Made by a program: the position numbers and the translations under genes
Part shown: piece after piece, positions 34,288-46,276 of the stretch
Numbering within the stretch: position 1 is the stretch's first letter
How the letters are laid out: each line of letters begins with the position of its first letter
Source: Notospermus geniculatus
Taxonomy: Eukaryota; Nemertea; Pilidiophora; Heteronemertea; Lineidae
Length of the DNA stretch: 64,000 nt
Assembly (NCBI GenBank): GCA_002633025.1
Contig: NMRB01000133.1
Coordinates: forward strand, 190,032-254,031
Reading direction: 5' to 3'
Notes under the pieces: generated by a model
Told to the model about the DNA's origin: nothing
Database searches by the model: none
Seen by the model: only the letters and a program-made list of their open reading frames with translations

Positions 34288-35357
34288 TTGTTTTGGAGTT
34301 GATGTTAGCATGATGTGTTGATGACTGATGCCAAATGCGAGGGTCTGAGGGTTCGAGTCCGGTAGAAAGCTACGTCTTCACCTTAGAAACCCGTTATTTA
34401 TGCAAATACACATTCAGTGGAAGAAAGCCTGCAGGCTTCATACATGTCATATCCTGTTTCCCTGTCTGATCTCACCTTGTTCAACTGGGTGTCTATAAAA
34501 TGAGAACTGAGCAAATGGCACTTGGCCCAGAAAGGCACTCTTTCGGTTTTATCGAGTATCGGGCAGATGGGGGTTAGGATTTGGGGTTTGGTTGAAAGTG
34601 AGTGATCACCAGCTTCATATACAGCACAAAAAAATGACAAAAAGTGATCAATTAATGGATTTAATAAACTTTCCATACTTTCCGGTACTTTCCATATTTC
34701 CAGGTTTCCAGCTTTCCAGCATTCCGGAAACTACAGACTACCCCCAAACAACGAGGATTCAATGCTAACCCACTATCAGCCTTTCACTTTTTGTGTGATT
34801 GTACTTTAGTCCAACTTTCTGAAAGTAAATTGTCTGAGAGGATTTACAGTAACTCTAGAGATAGCACAAGCCAATCTGTACACAAAGTTCTGTATCTGTT
34901 CAAAGTTCCCATCTGACAGCAACACTACGCAAGCATTGACTACTTTCAGAAAGCAAGCAATTCATAGAACTGATGCTCTGTCCAGTTCCTTTCCTTCTGG
35001 TGCATAAGAGCGTCAGCCCCACATGGGACGCCTGCCATGCAACAATTCAGTGGATCAGCCTTCCTCAGATATTGGGTATCAGTAAGGGATTAGTAACCAT
35101 AGAAGTGGAAAGTGTGTTCAGATTCCATTCTGACACCGACAGCCAATATCACGAAAACATAACAAAACTCACAATCTGGTGAATCTGTCTTTTATGCTAA
35201 CAGATCCTCTCCTGGGATGTCAGTGTTCACGACCCTGGATACTTGTAATGAAACCTGATGGTATCTCTTATTGGAAAAGACCAACATTTCTGATAAAAAC
35301 ATTTTGTGATACATCTGGTTAATGACATATGCTTGTTATTGCTACTGAATAGTTCTC
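34288..35357. other. No gene recognised
   Basis: Just after the gap, gggtctgagggttcgagtcc (34340-34359) resembles a pol III B-box and may end a SINE. Around 34680-34740 there are repeated tttccag/ccatactttcc words. No exon seen. Confidence 0.4.
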
Positions 35358-35549
35358 TAAGGCTGCGATTCCATAGGCTGTTCCGTGGACTCGAGCCGTT
35401 AGAACAATGGGACCTGGCCTTGTGCCCTATGAGAACGGCCAGTGAGCAAATCAAGTGTTCATTCTCTTTGTGACGTGTCACAAGGTCACAAGCGAACACG
35501 GAACAGGGAAAAAGTGCACAAGCGAACAGCCTATGGATACGCAGCCTTA
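35358..35549. mobile_element. MITE with TAAGGCTGCG ends
   Basis: Left taaggctgcgattccatagg and right cctatggatacgcagcctta are inverted, with an inner pair gctgttcc/gcgaacagc. Confidence 0.85.
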
Positions 35550-36085
35550 GATTCGCATTAGAAATTCTCCCATGCCGGGTCCTGCTTTGTTCACCAACAT
35601 CTGTGACAAAGCAACATGTCAAGGAGCGGTTAAATAAGAATCTGCATCACATAAGTGTTTCCTGGTGACTGGAGACAACTAGTCGCCACTGAGCAGGCAA
35701 CTGGGAGGAACTAGCTGGAACTGTTGATCAGTCACCAGTTCTGGCGAGTCGCAAGGGAGGTGGAAACCTCTCTGCCTTGTTTGGCCTCATTTCTACCTCA
35801 CCACTGCCTCCTAGTTTGTCATTATGCTCCAATAATGCCTCAGACTAAAGTGTCTGTTTCATGCTTCAGAAAAAGAACACAGAACGTGATAAACTGATAA
35901 TTAAATTAAAACAGAGAAAATGTCATGTAAAGCCCGAGGGTGGCTGATGAAAGTTGTCGTCTCATTAGCAATAAACCTGAGGGATAAGGCTACTTCCCTA
36001 ACTTGTTTTTTACTTCATTATAATCAAACCCAATCTCTTTTATCTTCTGGTCTATCAGGTTAGAAAGTGTAATACACCATGTCTG
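35550..36085. other. No gene recognised
   Basis: Unremarkable intergenic sequence with no supported feature. Confidence 0.4.
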
Positions 36086-36087
36086 AA

Positions 36088-36445
36088 GTGAACTCCTCAT
36101 ACCACATGTGTATTAAGTGGGGCATTATATCAGAAATCACATCAAGTGGGGCATTATATCAGAAATCACATGTGTGTGTTAAGTGGGGCATTATATCAGA
36201 AATCACACGTGTGTTAAGTGGGGCATTACCGTACATTAGAAATCACATGTGGCATTACATCAGAGGCCACATATCAATGGGCATAACCACATGTGTATTA
36301 AGTGGGGCATTACGTCAGAGACCATATGTGTATTAATTGGGGCATTATATGGCTATGCGTTAGTGGGCAGCGACACACATCAAAGCCCCATGTGTCCAGT
36401 GGGGCGCTCGAGAGTATTGAATGGGCCTACATCAGAGTGAGGCAT
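36088..36445. repeat. Degenerate tandem repeat around gtggggcattatatcagaaa
   Basis: At least nine irregular units built on taagtggggcattatatcag plus aaatcacatgtgtg. Unit length varies because pieces of the unit are missing. The open frames here are repeat artefacts. Confidence 0.85.
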
Positions 36446-37096
36446 TACATTTGCACTGAGAGAAAGGCACATGTACATTGATTTCAATCATCTTTTTAAC
36501 AGGACAATCCATTGCACACACTGTAAGTGGGAAAGCAGATGTTCGAACATATTGACTTAAATATTTGTACAAGTATTTCATACTGTCAAGACTTCCCATT
36601 TTCGCTTAAAATCAATCATTTGAATTCCAACCTCGGTGTCAATATCAGAAGAGGCCGCACAGATATGAAGAAGTGAGAAAAAAATGATGGCGTATCACAT
36701 ACCTCCAAACAGCAAACACCGCAGTTAAGATACCATAAAAAGAAGTTGCTGGTGAATATTGTATGATTCAGTTCCCATGGAAACAGTCTGTTTCTTGGCT
36801 TCCAAGTACCTTATTTTGACATGACATCATTTTAACACTTAGGAGTGTTGAAACTGCTGGAGGGCAGACAATACCAGGAAATGAACATGAGACAAGGTGC
36901 TCAGCACTTTGTCTTGGCCGAGGAGGTTGTCTTGTAAACCTTGCACGATTTAAATAGTTTTTGAATTTTGATTCAACAAATACGTTCAGGGTTTTTGAAA
37001 GATGGGAGATGTTCGTACTGAGGTAATCAGTGTTCGTAGTGCTCGTCATCACAGATTTGTGTGAGGTAATGTACGGGTGTGAGCGCGAAGCACCAC
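36446..37096. other. No gene recognised
   Basis: Intergenic sequence with no supported exon, RNA gene or repeat. Confidence 0.4.
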
Positions 37097-37097
37097 T

Positions 37098-37332
37098 GAT
37101 TAACCCTTAACTGTGTAAATTTGTTTTTTTCTTTCTTAAAAAAATTGCCCCAAAAAGTATTTGACACACAAGGTTCAAGACGTGATATAACGTCCTACCC
37201 ACTGTGCAGCGTCATTTCCTTACAAGGCGTACTATTACGCCTTACGCAAGCTACGATCTTCTGGTGTTTTCGGGGATTCCCATGATTTCGTAATAAGGTA
37301 ATATGACGTCCTACTCAGTTAATGGGTTGGGA
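37098..37332. mobile_element. Possible MITE
   Basis: Weakly inverted ends (attaacccttaactgtg and ctcagttaatgggtt). The internal words acgtcctaccc and acgtcctactc repeat. Confidence 0.45.
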
Positions 37333-37394
37333 CGGAGATTTGAGGACATTCGCGACCCGCTCAAGCTCAAGTAGGCCTTGTCGCAGGTTACTTT

Positions 37395-37545
37395 TAAGCT
37401 ATATTATCACCGCAGGAGCTGTCCACTGTTGTCAACCTGCAGAGATGTACATTTCAGCTGTTGTGTTGTAAGGGCATTTACCCCTTTCCTCAGTTGCGAC
37501 AAGCGCCTCCTTTTGCTGGAGCGGGTCACATTTTACAAGGACGAG
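37395..37545 (+). mobile_element. Family V MITE, partial
   Basis: Contains gtcaacctgcagagatgtac, then gttgcgacaagcgcctcctt and ttgctggagcgggtcacatt, the right half of the family. Confidence 0.7.
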
Positions 37546-38094
37546 GAGCCAGCAACCAATATTCTGTCATAAAGGATCTTTCCAAAGCTTAAACTGCATA
37601 ACAAGCGAACTATCATTGCCCTCTGACCAAGCCATGCTCAGCTAACAAGAAGCTCAGAAATTTGATATCCTGATTTGGTCCCAAAACACACAGATTCACA
37701 CCCGGAGGGATTTTCAAGACAAGCATACTAATAGACAAACGAGGCTATGATTGAATCTGTCGGAAATCATTGCAATCAGCGGGATACAGGGAACGAGAGA
37801 TCTCGGCAATCGTGGTCTTGGCAAACATACGTAGGTCATATGCGAGTAGAATATTACTCACATTACGGCAGGAATCTATTTATTAGCAATTTGGTGGAGA
37901 AGGAGAAGGCTAGAAACATAGGATATACAAACTCCAAAATGGCTCGTCCACACTGGACTCCCCAGTTTCTTTCATTACAATACGTGGCCCAATATTAATG
38001 TCGACGGAGCGAAATAGACCATATTTGGTGCTGAAATCAGTAAGGATTTAGTGAATAATGAGGACAGATATCGTTATCGTTTAATTTTTGTAAA
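37546..38094. other. No gene recognised
   Basis: Intergenic sequence with no supported feature. Confidence 0.4.
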
Positions 38095-38722
38095 ATTTGT
38101 ATTTGTATTCGATTTTTCCATTCAGGCTTATCAGGGCCGAAGCCCTACCGGTAGCATTATTGGCCCTGGTGAGTATGGAAGATGCCATTTCAAGCTACAT
38201 GTACTCATGTTTCTAAAGCCTTGTTCACACTCCAGTTGCGGTGCGATGCAAAATTTTTCGCGTCTGATTGCTCCGACTGCTTAGCCTATCTGTTCGCACT
38301 TGCAGTGCAACATAATGCGGTAAGAAGCGGTAGGACACGACAAGCGATTTCCACCGCCCCCGATCACTCCTGCAGTAGGATACCGCATATCTGGCACAAT
38401 CTGAATGATGAATGACGTCATTTCCGCTAATCATGACCACCACAACCAACCGTGTCGTGCCACGCCACGCTGGGTCAAAACTGACACCGCTTGGTGATTT
38501 TTTTCAATGCATCTCACCACATTGCGTCGCGCCACCAGAAGGCTTTGCTTGGATGGGGTATTTTACTTGTCCTGGTTAAAACACAAGGCAAAAGCCACCT
38601 TGGCTTACTCTCCCATCATGCCCATGCTATGAACTCAAGAGCCAGGGATGATTTAAAATCCCATATGGCCCAGAACCTGATGCTTGGTAAGCGGACGTGA
38701 TAACCACTAGGCTATCGAGAAT
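38095..38722 (-). mobile_element. SINE family 1 interrupted by a MITE
   Basis: The SINE tail and body occupy 38095-38212, and the rest with the tRNA-like head (tagcctagtggttatcacg) is 38548-38722. Between them a MITE with ends taaagccttgttcacactcc / gccaccagaaggcttt has inserted. Confidence 0.75.
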
Positions 38723-39535
38723 GAAGGCTATAGAAGAATGAAAGTGAAACACTTTCAAAATCGCTATGAACATTAAAATTACTGTTGTTAATGAGCTCTA
38801 GATCTGACCTAAGCCATAATAATGTATTGATTGTATAATGATGTATTGACTGGCATTACAGAGCAGAATTGTTTGAGATCTCGTGCCTCCAGACGGCCTG
38901 ATGATTCAGAAGTGATCATCAACTATCGCTGTCGCGCCTAAATCACCAGTTGGATGGGGAAATGAAAGTTTTATGTGGTACGTGTCGCTAGGAAATGGAG
39001 AATTACTGGTATAAACGGACTTCAATATTCCTTAGCCCCACCCATTTTACCTCCACCCTTCAGCCAGCAACAGCACACTAGGTGATAGCACAAGCAATCA
39101 GATCCCAAGCGAGCAAAATCGGCTACTGACACCAGGTGTGCGCTGGACAGTGATGTGTGGAATCCTCTCACCAATGGGAGTACTGCCGTTACAGGACACC
39201 TCTTAGCAGTCCTAGAACATCACAAAATTTGACGTCACACACAAAAGCCATGTCACCATGGATGACGTTGTGGCACGCATGTCTTCTCTGTGACGTCAAA
39301 TGTCATGACGTTCTAGGACCGCTAACTCACTAGTGGTGGCCTCTACCAGCAGGAAAGTCTCCCACTCCCAAACAATACCAAAGCCAATATCGCCAAGTCT
39401 GCGGTGGCTGGCGAGAAGATCGGCGGCAAGTGTATTTCTTGTTATATCCTACCCCTCAACCACTGTCCCTGTCCCTTCCAAACTCTAAATCCAAACCATT
39501 ACCCAAAACCTGAACTCCTGACCAAAACCCATCAT
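38287..39535. repeat. 1.25 kb block, first copy
   Basis: Runs from ctgttcgcacttgcagtgca to aaaacccatcatgca and matches 39729-41035 with about 2-4 percent difference plus small indels. It contains a gtcctagaac foldback rich in tgacgtca at 39208-39321. Confidence 0.85.
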
Positions 39536-39728
39536 GCATTTATTTCTTTAAAAATAGTATTTTTTTAATTTTTTTATTTCCTCCGACATCAGGAAATGGA
39601 CAAAACAAGACCGCAAAATTTTTAAAAAGCAAAAACAGGATTTTATTTTTATTTTTATTTCGCCCTCCGTACCTGAGTTTACACAAGAGGCGCCCGTGAA
39701 CCAAAGAATATTAAAAGTGTGGCCTTAT
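39536..39728. other. Spacer between the 1.25 kb copies
   Basis: AT-rich spacer with T-runs; no N marks the junctions. Confidence 0.6.
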
Positions 39729-41035
39729 AGCTGTTCGTACTTGCAGTGCAACATGATGCGGTAAGAAGCGGTAGGACACGACAAGCGATTTCCCCTGCCC
39801 CTCATTCGCTCCTGCAGCAGGATACCGGCATATCTGGCACAATTTGGATGACATGAATGATGTCATTTCCGCTAATCATGACCACCACAACCAACCGTGT
39901 TGCGCCACGCCGCACTGTGTCAAAACTGACACCGCTTGGTGATTTTTTTCAATGCATCTCACCACATCGCATCGTGCCACCAGAAGGCTTTACTTGGATT
40001 GGGTATTTTACTTGTCCTGCAGGTTAAAACACAAGGCAAAAGCCACCTTGGCTTACTCTCCCATCATGCCCATGCTATGAACTCAAGAGCCAGGGATGAT
40101 TTAAAATCCCATATGGCCCAGAACCTGATGCTTGCTAAGCGGACGTGATAACCACTAGGCTATCGAGAATGAAGGCTATAGAAGAATGAAAGTGAAACAC
40201 ATCACTTTCAAAATCGCTATGAACATTAAAATTACTGTTGTTAATGAGCTATAGATCTGACCTAAGCCATAATAATGTATTGATTGTATAATGATGTATT
40301 GACTGGCATTACGGAGCAGAATTGTTTGAGATCTCATGCCTCCAGACGGCCTGATGATTCAGAAGTGATCATCAACTATCGCTGTCGCGCCTAAATCACC
40401 AGTTGGATGGGGAAATGAAAGTTTTATGTGGTACGTGTCGCGAGGAAATGGAGAATTACTGGTATAAACAGACTTCAATATTCCTTAGCCACACCCATTT
40501 TACCTCCACCCTTCAGCCAGCAACAGCACACTAGGTGATAGCACAAGCGATCTGATCCCAAGCGAGCAAAATCGGCTACTGACACCAGGTGTGCGCTGGA
40601 CAGTGATGTGTGGAATCCTCTCGCCAATGGGAGACTTTACTGCCGTTGGAGGCCACCTGTTGGCAGTCCTAGAACGTCACAAATTTTGACGTCACACACA
40701 AAAGCCATGTCACCATGGATGACGTTGTGGCACGCATGTCTTCTCTGTGACGTCAAATGTCATGACGTTCTAGGACCGCTAACTCACTAGTGGTGGCCTC
40801 TAACAGCAGGAAAGTCTCCCACTCCCAACAATACCAAAGCCAATATCGCCAAGTCTGCGGTGGCTGGCGAGAAGATAGACGGCAAGTGTATTTCTTGTTA
40901 TATCTGCACGGTACTGCTGGGTTAGGTTTAAAGATCCTTAACCGAATCCTACCCCTCAACCACTGTCCCTGTCCCTTCCAAACTCTAAATCCAAACCATT
41001 ACCCAAAACCTGAACTCCTGACCAAAACCCATCAT
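39729..41035. repeat. 1.3 kb block, second copy
   Basis: Second copy of 38287-39535, including the 3' part of the SINE (39990-40170) and the CRE-rich foldback (40665-40777). It carries an extra 35-base piece near 40900-40945 that is absent from the first copy. Confidence 0.85.
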
Positions 41036-41452
41036 GCTACTAACAGTGGACAGAAACATTGCCGATAAATTCAGATCAGGCCGACAATATGTGTCACCTC
41101 CTTTCAGCAATTCAAACTCAGAGGTCGTTGAAAGCTATCAAGGGTGTAATAACCAAGTATTACAAATGTAAGTCAAGCTAGCTATCAAATGGGATGGTTA
41201 CAAGTGGTTACTAACCATTAAATATGCTAGTCACGACTCCGCTGGTTCGCACCCAAGTTTTTTTACATCATTCTTCCAGAAGAATGGATTGCTATGAGAA
41301 ATCTTGCCCGGGTGATACAACACTCAACCGTCTCTGTAGGACTCGGCTACCAGACTGTTGCCATGGTTACACGAGTCTAATATTATAATTATTGGATTTG
41401 TTAAGTTCTGGAATGCTGTCTGGAGCAGGTGTCTGCGAACATGTGATGGAGG
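41036..41452. other. No gene recognised
   Basis: Intergenic sequence with no supported feature. Confidence 0.4.
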
Positions 41453-41590
41453 AGGGGAGGGGAGTGACTGGGCTGTCAGGACACCAGGGGAGGGGAGTGA
41501 CCGGGCTGTCAGGACACCAGGGGAGGGGAGTGACTGGGCTGTCAGGACACCAGGGGCGGGGAGTGACTGGGCTGTCAGGACACCAGAGAC
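41453..41590. repeat. 33-base tandem repeat, four copies
   Basis: Units with gtgactgggctgtcaggaca recur at exactly 33 bases (41464, 41497, 41530, 41563). Because 33 is a multiple of three, several frames stay open, giving overlapping false ORFs on both strands. Confidence 0.95.
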
Positions 41591-41759
41591 TGAGGACAAG
41601 AGACGTTATGGCGTCCTTAAACAAGTAGGACCTGTCCTTTCACTGTGGAGCGAGCGTCCCTTGTTACATGATGAAAACTGAGCATCTTTATCTTGAGTGA
41701 CCATGAGGATTTCCTTGAAGAAACACCCTGGTCACATGGCAGCACTCTCACCTTCACGG

Positions 41760-41980
41760 GCCACCATCACTTTTTGTCGACAGCCGGTGCCACCAGTGGT
41801 GACTGCATCATTCTCCAATGCCGTAGTCTTGCCTTTCACACCAGTGTTAGCGAATTACAATACAATGCATACATGGATACCCTAAGCGGTAGTTTAACAA
41901 CATTGTCAATAGAGGTCTCCCTTAACGCAGATATATGTTTAGTGCAGGATAGGGAACGAATACTGTGCCCCTTAAAGACA
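41760..41980 (+). mobile_element. Family Z MITE
   Basis: Landmarks tttttgtcgacagccggtgc, cattctccaa and aacaacattgtcaatagagg. Partner copy at 53335-53545. Confidence 0.75.
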
Positions 41981-41996
41981 GAAAGTTAAAGTTAAG

Positions 41997-42423
41997 GTTC
42001 ATCAACTCCGACTTCACATAACCCAAGTCTATCCCGAAATCTTTCCGTGAGATTCAGAGGGGCTTGCTCATTCAGTGCCCAACCCTGATCACTCACTCTG
42101 ACCAGTAGCATTTACATGTATACACCTGCATGGCGTGAGGCAAGGTAGGCAAAGAGACCTGGCCAGTGTCTCATGCAGACAGTGGATTCGAGCCTGGGAC
42201 CTCATGACTGCTAGCCAAAGAGCTGAGCCACTAGACCACCACAGCTCCACCCTGGGACCTCATGACTGCAAGCCAAAGAGCTGAACCACTAGACCACCAC
42301 AGCTCCACCCTGGGACCTCATGACTGCAGCCAAAGAGATGAGCCACTAGACCACCACAGCTCCACCCTGGGACCTCATGACTGCAAGCCAAAGAGCTGAG
42401 CCACTAGACCACCACAGCTCCAT
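41997..42423 (-). mobile_element. SINE family 2 with four tandem tRNA-like heads
   Basis: The tail side starts near 41997 (caactccgacttcacataac). On the minus strand the head reads ggtggtctagtggctcagct (A-box) to ggtcccaggctcgaatcc (B-box). The 58-base head is repeated four times (starts 42193, 42251, 42309, 42366). Confidence 0.75.
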
Positions 42424-44148
42424 CCTGGCCACTTCTTGAATGCTTTTTCAATTGCACATTTATAGTGCTGTTTTCTTTTACAAAATGCAGAAAGACTGAA
42501 TGAACTTCGAATCAAGGATGTTCCAAGAGGTATACAAGGTATCGAAATATGTCTGGTATGAACAGATAACGTTGATTTATGATTTACACCAGAGGGGACG
42601 CAAACAGTAGCAAAGTGAAACAAACCTCGTCACCAGGGGAATAAGATGTTGACGGTAACACCAATTTACGCCAGTTCCTTGTCAGAAAATTAACAGTGAA
42701 CAAGGCTGATTTCAAGGTAAGAGAAAAGTAACATTGTTATTTTGATAGCTGCTTTTATTATATAAACACCCAAGTTTGGCCACCAATATATCAAATATTT
42801 TGTATCAATTAGGAATGTGTGTAATAGGCATATCATGCTGCTCATAATTGGTCAAGACCCCTTCGTGACCTCAACCATCCCAATATGAATGAAACAAATC
42901 ATTTTAACCAGTAAACAATTAGGCGTAAACTACCTTCATCTAATTACAATGGCACCCTGACACACATGGAGAAAGTCGCTGTGCTGTGGCAGTCGTAGGA
43001 GAAGTAGAGGATACCCAATGTGTCAAACAAGCATAACCTACAGAAATAACTGGCAGTGTTACGAAAACACCAAACACTTGTAAGCCAATCAAATTGCAGA
43101 GAACATGCTAAACTTACACAACTGACATGCACAAAATGCGATGAATATAGTCTTACAGGTTGTGAACAAAGATATTCACACTTACCCCACAGCTCTATTC
43201 CTCTACTTACCAACCACACACACACGCACCTAACTTGCTCAAAACTTTCCTTCAACTGAACTTCACCCACCCTCACTCAAGTTCCTAAATTCACCCACCC
43301 TCACTCAAGTTCCTAAATTTACCACACCCATGTAAAACAAATTTTTTTTTTGGCACCATTCCAAACAAACATGGACAACCCAAATCAAAATAATAAATCA
43401 AAAGAAACGATCCAAGCAAACGCAAACATGTAGCACCATTCCAAACAAACATGGTGATCTTGAAATAAGACAACTCAGAATAAAACATAACTATTTTTGG
43501 CATTTTCTCAGAGGATAACTCAATCAAACAAGATTTAGCCCCACCCTCATCAATTTCATACAAAATACATGTACCGGTAGTAACAGAGTCATCCTTCCTT
43601 GATCTTGATCTTGATTTGGTACTGTGTCGGACCGCGTATTTTAGACACCAGGAGAGGACAACAACATTTCTATTATGGAAAGTCCCTTTCTAGTCAGTCT
43701 CATAAAATGTGGGAGGAATGGTTTTGTGAAACAAAACAAGTTTTCTTGTTGTCAGAAATGACATCTGTAATCCAACTTGGCAGGGGGATTAATGGCCGCC
43801 TTCACAGCCCAGCCTGCAGAGGTCCTGGAAGATGTCGATATTCATAAACCAGTGGGATTTTATGTATGATGTAGGCCTACCACAAGAACATGGCAGAGTC
43901 TATTCAATTTTGCCCTTGAAGTGTAAGGTAATGAGACCAAGGAACATGCCAACACCAGTATGGTGGAACTGCACGCCGGTGTAACATCTGCCAATGTTCC
44001 CCGTTTTTCAGTGTTTCCTTCTTTGTATTGAGAACGTAGTGACAATAGACAGCTAGGGAGACTGTGACTGTTCAATATGGCAGCAAAATGAGGGGAACAT
44101 TCACACACAGAAACATTGATAGACATTACACCGGTACTAAAGTTCTTC
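42424..44148. other. Spacer of copy 1
   Basis: No gene. Includes a 29-base direct repeat (ttcacccaccctcactcaag) at 43261-43318 and two gcaccattccaaacaaacatgg-type words at 43354 and 43433. These lie in 43216-43650, which is replaced by transposons in copy 2. Confidence 0.5.
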
Positions 44149-45084
44149 ATGAAATGGTCCATGGACCATGTGCTCACTGGGTTGGACATAACAGTCTAAT
44201 GACAGAGGGAGGTACATATCAGTTATGAGCAATCTGGGTCAAGTCATTCCCAGAAAAGACTTTGACGATTTTTGGGTTATGCCACCTGGCGGCCATATTG
44301 GATGTCCGATCGGGCCGAAACTTCACATGGATATAAAGGTCATCTGCAGGGGGCCACATAGCACATCGGAGCGCTTTGGGTTAAGGCGTTCCTGAGTTAC
44401 AGCACTTTGATGATTTTTGGGTTACGCCACCTGGTGGCCATGTTTGAAGTCAAATCAGGCCGAAATTTGACATGCATGTAAAGGTCATCTAGATGGAGGT
44501 AAATATCAAATTTGAGCACTCTGCGTCAAGCCGTTCCTGAGTAATAGCACTTACTTGATTTTCAGGTTACGCCACCTGGCGGCCATATTGGATGTCCAAT
44601 CGGGCCGAAACTTGGTATTTTTTAAGGTACCCCTCCAATGCATGTTTATGCAAGATATGAAGTCGCTCGGTGAAATAATGACAAACTGTGGCAGGTTCGT
44701 CACTTTTGTCGAACTTTGACCTCTGTGACCTTGAAAAGTAGGTCAAATCAAAAACCCGTTATATATGTTATGTATCCTTATTAGCTACACCTATGATAAA
44801 AATTTGGAGATGATCTAGTCATTAGTTCAGGAGTTATTGCACTTTTTGTGTTTTTGGTTTCCGCCACCTGGTGGCCAAACTGAGAGTCGAATGGGACCGA
44901 AACTTGGTGTCATGGGTCATCTGACCTAGGGGTATATATGTACCAAGTTTCAGATCAATTGCTCCAGCGGTTACGAAACGTGCCCTGCTAACGGACAACG
45001 ACGACGGACGACGACGGACGCCGACGACGGACGACGACGGACGACGGACGCTGCACCATCGTAATAGCTCACCCCAGTGAGCTA
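44149..45084. mobile_element. ATGAAATGG...GAGCTA element with matching empty site
   Basis: The element starts atgaaatggtccatgg (with a palindrome ggtccatggacc) and ends in the hairpin agctcac..gtgagct plus A. In copy 2 the site is the uninterrupted ttcttcaaaatacaag at 56999-57014, so no bases of target are duplicated beyond at most one A. The interior has four diverged cacctggyggccat blocks and a tgacc/aggtca cluster at 44718-44746. Confidence 0.85.
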
Positions 45085-45424
45085 AAAATACAAGCAATAA
45101 AGCTTGGGTAACAATTTATCGCTTGTGCCGTATTTTTTTAGAAGTTCATCTTTTAAACAATTTGTCAGTCTCTGAATGATTGTCTGCAGGGCGTGAGAAT
45201 GTAATACACTGTCTGCATCATTATCTCTTCATTATTTTATTCATCATGCTATTTATAGGAAAACAAATTGATAATCTGTGTCACCAACAGAATGCTTATT
45301 ACTCATCAGTCGGCCTGGAAACATAATGAGAAGTTTCTCGGCCAAAATCCTGGACTTTGAACCGAATCAAATACATGTATGAAGAGTTGGAGCCATCAGT
45401 GATTTAAAGGGCCACTGCTGTCCA

Positions 45425-45830
45425 ATACTAATGTCAACCTGCAGACACATATATTTCAGCTCTTGTGTTGTTAGGGCTAATTCATACTTGCTCATGGACC
45501 GTCAAGTGCATGAAACTGATCGCAGGTTTCCAAGGTGTGAATGTGCACACACATTGAAATTGATCATAGTCGGCGTAAAATCCAGACGGAGTATGAACCA
45601 ACTCTAAAGGCCTGAACCCACTGACGCGTTTTCCCGCAGCGGGAAAATGCACCGGCAGAAAATGCTTTGTTAAAAGGCAACGGACCGAGAAAATAACAAA
45701 GAATTTGTTGGGCAGTGATGAAACCACGGCGGGAAAACGCGACAGTGGGTTCAGGCCTTTAGGCTGTTAACTCTTTCCTCGGTTGCGACAAGTGCCTACC
45801 GATACTTTTGGTGGAGCGGGTCACATATTT
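45425..45830. mobile_element. Three-level nest of MITEs
   Basis: A family V element (gtcaacctgcagacacatat ... gttgcgacaagtgcctacc) is split after gttgttagggct by an element with ends taattcatact / agtatgaacca. This is followed by a MITE with ends aaaggcctgaacccactg / cagtgggttcaggccttt (45605-45761). Confidence 0.75.
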
Positions 45831-46276
45831 TTGGTCTCATGCGGCGTGACCATTCTATCAGACATGTCAGAGGGTCATTATGGTATCATTATCACACATT
45901 CCTTCACATACGATAATTACAACCCAACACACTACAAAATAACAGTAATTAGCCATATCAAATATGCAACAATTAGCTTCAATTATTGTGAATCTGAGAT
46001 GATGGAGAGATTGCCATCAAGTCATGAGAAGGACAACAGCTATTGGGACCTTTTTCCACATACTGAATCAAAAACATGGTCTGATTCACATTTAATTATT
46101 GGATTGCAGATTCCAGAGAGAAAAATACAATGAAGGTTGATAGTGATATGGGCCTACATGTGAAGATCGGGTACTGGACATTGAACATCAGGGGTTAGAG
46201 ACACTTTTTTTCTTCAACTTGTTCACCCTTTTTATATGATAAAATGACAGCTGCCTCATGTGCAGTGAGACTCTGG

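Noticed and set aside
33713-34321. Open frames of 120-202 codons on both strands across 33.7-34.3 kb
   Set aside because: They consist mostly of unknown residues from the N gap.
36079-36440. Frames with GIISEITS-like repeats
   Set aside because: Translation of a degenerate tandem DNA repeat with irregular unit length; not conserved as protein.
41324-41681. Overlapping frames with VLTAQSLPSPG- and GLSGHQGRGVT-like repeats
   Set aside because: Produced by a 33-base tandem repeat whose period is a multiple of three; open in several frames and on both strands, with no family match.
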